DNA from: a virus
DNA length: 44,892 nt
Direction: 5' to 3' (one strand)
Virus record (IMG/VR): IMGVR_UViG_3300025316_000027
Location: 1 to 44,892 of that record
This document shows positions 44,189-44,892 of this stretch, in pieces. The position numbers and the translations under genes were made by a program. The notes beneath the pieces were generated by a model. That model did no database searches. It was not told where the DNA came from and saw only the letters and a list, made by a program, of their open reading frames with translations. Every line of letters starts with the position of its first letter. Positions within the stretch are counted from its first letter, which is position 1.

Positions 44189-44892
44189 CTACAGAAAACT
44201 GAGGACAGCCCTGCCGGCAATAGCCGACGAGAACGTAATAATCGTCGTATTGACATCAGGATTACTAATGTCTCCAATAATTATATTTCCATCCATATCA
44301 TGCGCCACCACATCAGTCGGCCTCTTCCCAGCATTGTGAATGATCTCCCACGTGGCGGCTGGAGTGTCCTGGCTGAAATAGAAAGTGGTGACAGGAGCCG
44401 CCGCAGGCGTCAGGTTCGGATCACACACACCCTCATTAAGATTCGGGCAGAAATAAAAATCTTCCTGGCAACACCTCTTCGGAATCATTCCGGGGGATTC
44501 AATGTTGACCGGCAGAGCTTGGTCACCCGTAAACTGACTATGCCAATCAAATTCATCAGTAGGAGTGTCCAGCCCGACACCGTTGAAACCTTGCCGCAGG
44601 CAAGACGGATCTGGCGTCCATATCGGCAAAACCAAAGGGTCAGCCTTGTCATCAGAAGCTGGAAGCAGCCACTTCCTCAATAGCTTGCTATTGTCCACAG
44701 ATGGCTCCACCGAAGCCACGGTATCAGTGGACAAAAATGTGGAATTGAAATTCTGGATGCTCACGGGCCTCAAATGAAACGCTGGCATCTCACCGAGCGT
44801 CTGCGTGGCCATATACAAAGTATCGTCACTGGCCTTCCGTAGGCTCATCGTGAACTGCGAAGAAGTAATGCTGTAAAGCACCGATTCGGTTA
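44189..44892 (-). CDS. Structural protein with the shared C-terminal domain, 5' end beyond the window
   Basis: At least 230 residues; the frame is open to the window edge and the only early start is a GTG at 44881, so the gene probably begins outside. The C-terminus TWEIIHNAGKRPTDVVAHDMDGNIIIGDISNPDVNTTIITFSSAIAGRAVLSFL is a paralogue of the 43230-43724 end. A CxC-like stretch (KRCCQEDFYFCPN...CDPN) in the centre may bind metal. Probably a tail or baseplate component. Confidence 0.55.
   Translation of the reverse strand, partial: TESVLYSITSSQFTMSLRKASDDTLYMATQTLGEMPAFHLRPVSIQNFNSTFLSTDTVASVEPSVDNSKLLRKWLLPASDDKADPLVLPIWTPDPSCLRQGFNGVGLDTPTDEFDWHSQFTGDQALPVNIESPGMIPKRCCQEDFYFCPNLNEGVCDPNLTPAAAPVTTFYFSQDTPAATWEIIHNAGKRPTDVVAHDMDGNIIIGDISNPDVNTTIITFSSAIAGRAVLSFL

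Noticed and set aside
1-44892. CRISPR array, integrase/attachment site or insertion sequence
   Set aside because: No regularly spaced short repeats, no recombinase or transposase motifs; tRNA fragments might look like att sites but no integrase gene is visible in the window.

Overview
This window looks like part of the genome of a large tailed bacteriophage (myovirus or jumbo-phage type). The reasons are a long co-directional virion and fibre module, dense overlapping genes of unknown function, 21 complete tRNA genes plus several broken ones, and an exceptional load of homing endonuclease genes. Most genes have Shine-Dalgarno sequences and overlap by ATGA or TAATG, so the host is a bacterium; the sequence does not identify it.

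Layout. 1-5.7 kb (mostly + strand): small unknown or zinc-ribbon proteins, the first tRNAs (Trp, Val, Pro and a degenerate one), relics of two homing endonucleases, and an intact Vsr-like endonuclease whose reading frame runs straight through a complete tRNA gene. 5.7-10.3 kb (- strand): a ferritin-like protein, two small proteins and a 1088-residue fibre with a LamG-like end. 10.3-25.3 kb: tRNA genes on the - strand alternating with homing endonucleases of several folds (HNH, PD-(D/E)XK, LAGLIDADG, GIY-YIG) and small genes, among them an RMF-like protein, an SMR-like transporter, a DUF4240-like protein, a C2H2 zinc-finger protein and an alpha/beta hydrolase. 25.3-25.6 kb: about 350 nt without a gene but folded into at least seven hairpins, a candidate structured RNA. 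25.6-44.9 kb (- strand): virion module with structural proteins, a TnsA-like nuclease, a methyltransferase and glycosyltransferase pair, four tandem copies of one roughly 220-residue family, five tandem copies of another roughly 340-residue family, a collagen-like protein with about 50 cysteines, and further tail proteins, the last running off the window.

How it fits together. The structural genes presumably build and decorate the tail or fibres, and the glycosyltransferase/methyltransferase pair may modify them or the host surface. The tRNAs supply Leu, Arg, Val and other decoding. Most homing endonucleases abut a tRNA gene, and the tRNAs beside them show scars: a tRNA-Arg split into two halves, extra 5' halves, a tRNA buried in a coding frame, and stop codons lent by tRNA 5' ends. 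I infer that tRNA genes are the landing sites for this endonuclease population. Two recurrent AT-rich motifs look like phage promoters: TAAATATAAG before virion or tRNA units, and TCAAATATAG just before endonuclease genes. All calls come from reading the sequence; no search was run.
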